DNA from: an uncultured Paracoccaceae bacterium
GTDB lineage: Bacteria > Pseudomonadota > Alphaproteobacteria > Rhodobacterales > Rhodobacteraceae
Reading direction: 5' to 3'
DNA: 64,000 nt
NCBI GenBank assembly: GCA_938092015.1
Contig: CALKOT010000088.1
Coordinates: 1-64,000 of the forward strand
The position numbers were made by a program, and so were the translations under genes. Below are positions 61,233-64,000 of this stretch, in pieces (the stretch's first letter is position 1; each line of letters starts with the position of its first letter). Below the pieces are notes generated by a model. The model saw nothing but the letters and a program-made list of their open reading frames with translations, was not told where the DNA came from and ran no database searches.

Positions 61233-62074
61233 CGTAACGACTGTTCAACCGCATCAGCATACGTCGCGCTGATCGGCAGGACACGGCCATCAGAGAGGAT
61301 GGCCTGCTGGCGGCCGCGTTTACGCTCAGATCGCTGAATATGCCGCCGCACCGCCCAGTGTGATCGGTGCAGGCGAAGACCATCAACGCCGGACACCTCA
61401 TCAAGCGCATCTGCAAAACGCAGCAAGACCAGCTCCGCCCCGTTTGACGTGATCACTTTTACATAATGGTCTTGCATGGATAGTGAGATAAAATCGCCGC
61501 GATTAGCTGGCGACAGGTGATCCATCAGGCGAACCTGATGTTCGGAATCAGGTTCCACTGCCGCGATCCCAGAGGTTTCTATCGGGCTTTCATGCGGGTG
61601 CCAGTCGACATATTCCACAAGCCCAATCACCAATCCAATGACAGAGACCTGAATTGCAATGAAGACAAATGCGTCCTCTGCCCTCAGCCCGCGAAAGACA
61701 TTGTCAACAAACACAACCACTGAAGCGCCCGGTATCGCAGCGAGCGCAGACCCAATTGCGATTTGAAGATACTGGCTGATCCCAGCAGTGATTTTCGCCG
61801 TCATCGCCGCCCGCATGCCGACATGCATGAATAAACCTACTCCGCTTAGGGTTACGGTCCAGAAGGACAGACGTTGCGTGAGAACAAGGTCGGAATAGGT
61901 GCCAAACGGGCCAACCAGCACCAGAATGGCGAGCGCCCCAAAGAACACCGCAACCTTTCTAACCCACCCAATATGCTGAAAGATTTCACACATCGTGAAT
62001 TCGAAAACCCCGCAATCTCGCGTATGGGGCGCAGGTCTCACGAAATTCGCATCGACGGCAATGCGAATTCGCAC
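61229..62074 (-). CDS. Membrane-anchored LytTR DNA-binding domain protein
   Basis: Four TM segments then LytTR: FISLSMQDHYVKVITSNGAELVLLRFADALDEVSGVDGLRLHRSHWAVRRHIQ. Start may be internal (MCEIFQH, 61993). Confidence 0.9.
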   Translation of the reverse strand: MRIRIAVDANFVRPAPHTRDCGVFEFTMCEIFQHIGWVRKVAVFFGALAILVLVGPFGTYSDLVLTQRLSFWTVTLSGVGLFMHVGMRAAMTAKITAGISQYLQIAIGSALAAIPGASVVVFVDNVFRGLRAEDAFVFIAIQVSVIGLVIGLVEYVDWHPHESPIETSGIAAVEPDSEHQVRLMDHLSPANRGDFISLSMQDHYVKVITSNGAELVLLRFADALDEVSGVDGLRLHRSHWAVRRHIQRSERKRGRQQAILSDGRVLPISATYADAVEQSLR

Positions 62075-62273
62075 AATTGTCCGATCCGACGGCGCATGTG
62101 GCCTTTTCGTGACTGATTTGTCGGTTCAGATTAGTTGCCATGACCCAAAGGAAGGCTGCGTGCGCCGCACCATTCATCCTGCTCACCGCCAGATCCAGCA
62201 GCGCAAGAAACGGATCGCAGGCAGGCGCTTAGATGTGGTGAAGGAATAGGGACGCAAATCAGGAGCTTCCCCA

Positions 62274-62741
62274 ATGTCCATCACCTTCACCGCCCTTCCA
62301 ACAGCCCCAGTCCGCGCCCTGCAGGCAGGCGGGACAGACGCCTTTGGCGCAGCGCCGGAACGCGCCATATCATCCGGCGACGGCGTACCTTGCCGTCACT
62401 GCCTGAAGATCGTTGAGAAGGGCGCGCCTTACCTAATCGTCGCGTATCGGCCCTTTAACGGCCTTCATCCCTACACCGAAACCGGGTCCATTTTCCTATG
62501 CGCAGAGGAATGTGAACGGGCGCAAGACACAGCCGAAATTCCCGCAACGATGTAAAGCCCGACCTATATCGTCAGGGGCTATGGCGAAGATGAGCGCATC
62601 CTCTATGGGTCTGGCGGCGTGGTCCCAACAAACGATGTCCCGGCCCGGGCTGCAAAGCTGCTGGAGGAAGAACAGGTCGCCTTTGTCCACGTCCGATCAT
62701 CCAGCAACAACTGTTTTACCTGCAGGGTAGACAGGGCCTGA
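62274..62741 (+). pseudogene. DUF1203 family protein interrupted by in-frame TAA at 62553-62555
   Basis: ...TETGSIFLCAEECERAQDTAEIPATM*SPTYIVRGYGEDERILYGSGGVVPTNDVPARAAKLLEEEQVAFVHVRSSSNNCFTCRVDRA*; same frame on both sides. Confidence 0.88.
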
Positions 62742-62783
62742 CCTGGGGACGCGGTAGCACTCGAAACTTCACCCCTACGAAAA

Positions 62784-62811
62784 GACTGCATTCGCATTAG
62801 CGAATGCAGTC
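62784..62811 (-). terminator. Rho-independent terminator for the minus-strand outer-membrane protein gene
   Basis: Perfect 12-bp stem GACTGCATTCGC-loop-GCGAATGCAGTC followed on the minus strand by TTTTCG. Confidence 0.8.
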
Positions 62812-62845
62812 AGATCACGATCAGTTGGTACCAGATCAAAGCGCC

Positions 62846-63751
62846 TCAGAAGTGTAGCGCCACATCAAACATCGCCCGCCACTGGAACAGCGAGTTCTGG
62901 TTTTCGTTCAGATTATACTCAAACGCTGCGCCAAAGATCGTATTCTAATGCGCGCGCCAGCGTGCGCCTGCCGCTAGCGTGACCGTTTCTTCAGGGTCTG
63001 AAGACCCGACGTCGGCAACATCAAACCCAGTCAGTTTGGATCCCGGCCCACGATCACCGCCATCATAGGGCAGAAACACATTCGCCTCGATCAGCGGATA
63101 GACGTCTGGCGCGATCTCATAACTTGCATGGGCGGATGCATAGGCGAACGAGGTGTTATTGCTCGACAGCGCCTGCTGCAAACCAATATTGCCCTGCAGC
63201 TGCAGACCGTTATCTATGATCTTCATGCCGCTCACAAAGCCATGCAGATAGCCTGCGCCAATGCCTGAAAGGCGCAGTCCGCCGACATCCAGATTGCCCA
63301 TCGGGATGGTGTAGCGGGCGCCCAGTGTCAGAACCTCACCCGCTGCCGGGTCGTAATGAACCGCATATTTCAGGCCTACCGCCAGATCGGCAAAGCCTTC
63401 TTCATTGGGCAGAACGCTGTCAAATTCAGCAAACGCAAACCCATCAGTTGTCGCGAGAAAGCCCAATCGTTCAGTCAAAGCGATGCGGATCTGAGCCGCG
63501 ACGACGTCGATATTGCCGCCGCCGGTGACAAAATCACCGGGCACTTTCTGGTAAAAGTAGATCGGGCGGATCTCTGTCGTGATCAGTGGGGTTTCATTGA
63601 AGATCGGATTGGTGACTGGCGGGACATATCGGTCAAATCCACCTTCAACCAGTGACCCTTCCAGCAATATCCGGCCGCCTGCAATCACATCCGTGGCGCC
63701 AAGCATCGCGATCAATGCTGCACCCGTTACAAAATTCAGATTTCCACGCAT
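62846..63751 (-). pseudogene. Outer-membrane beta-barrel protein interrupted by in-frame TAG at 62945-62947
   Basis: Signal peptide and beta-rich ORF; past TAG the same frame reads NTIFGAAFEYNLNENQNSLFQWRAMFDVALHF*, ending in the terminal-Phe OMP signature. Confidence 0.85.
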
Positions 63752-63840
63752 GGCTTGCCCCCAAGTTTCGATATCAGGGCAAAGATAACGCGCCTTTGAT
63801 CAGGCGGTTTGACACAGATCAAAAAATCAAGAGCTGCGCC

Positions 63841-63873
63841 AAAGAAAAAGCCCCGCCGCTAATACGCCGGGGC
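63841..63873 (-). terminator. Rho-independent terminator of the minus-strand gene at the window end
   Basis: Minus strand GCCCCGGCGTATTAGCGGCGGGGC then CTTTTTCTTT. Confidence 0.75.
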
Positions 63874-63899
63874 CGTCACCGTTTCAGATTTATCCGAAA

Positions 63900-64000
63900 T
63901 CAGGCTGCTTTTGACATCCGTCGTCCAGCACCCAGCAGGAACAGCGCACCGCCCAGCATCCAGATCGCCGGCGGAAGCGGCACATTCCCCATATCCTCTG
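63900..64000 (-). CDS. C-terminus of a VPLPA-CTERM-type sorted exported protein (partial)
   Basis: Reverse complement reads ...GNVPLPPAIWMLGGALFLLGAGRRMSKAA*, i.e. VPLP motif, TM helix and basic tail. Confidence 0.8.
   Translation of the reverse strand, partial: EDMGNVPLPPAIWMLGGALFLLGAGRRMSKAA

Noticed and set aside
1-64000. Amber (TAG) codon reassignment or programmed readthrough as explanation for split genes
   Set aside because: TAG, TGA and TAA each interrupt genes, and each is also used as a normal terminator here (e.g. TAG ends the desaturase and dadA; TAA ends the pentapeptide oxidoreductase). No single reassignment explains all cases.
1-64000. CRISPR array, prophage, tRNA or rRNA genes, defence islands
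   Set aside because: No spaced direct repeats, phage structural or integrase genes, Cas-like or restriction genes, or tRNA T-loop/acceptor patterns were seen on reading both strands.

Overview
The window looks like a chromosomal segment of an alphaproteobacterium, probably Rhodobacterales/roseobacter-like by gene content (inference). It is gene-dense and mostly catabolic. Main blocks: a tandem glycine riboswitch upstream of a DadA-type FAD oxidoreductase; a five-gene glycosyltransferase/hypothetical operon; a tightly coupled nucleoside-salvage operon (cdd-pnp-deoC-deoA-deoB-add-upp) next to two guanine-type deaminases; a sigma-54 activator paired with a REC-Hpt protein; prpE; a peptide ABC transporter with an MlrC-type M81 peptidase, an M20 amidohydrolase and two gamma-glutamyltransferase paralogs; diaminopropionate ammonia-lyase; and a GcvT/DmdA-like gene. 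The most unusual feature is a high load of broken genes. Five genes read through in-frame stop codons into clearly homologous or structurally sensible sequence (TAG x3, TGA x1, TAA x1). One gene is frameshifted, one small gene has ACG where ATG is expected, and an IS3-type element truncates an acyltransferase-like gene. There are also two apparent deletion scars: a vanadium haloperoxidase/methyltransferase chimera, and two convergent genes that both lose their 3' ends at one point. This suggests ongoing genome erosion, or an unusually error-rich assembly. No CRISPR, tRNA, rRNA or prophage was seen. All family calls are from reading translated sequence; no database search was run.
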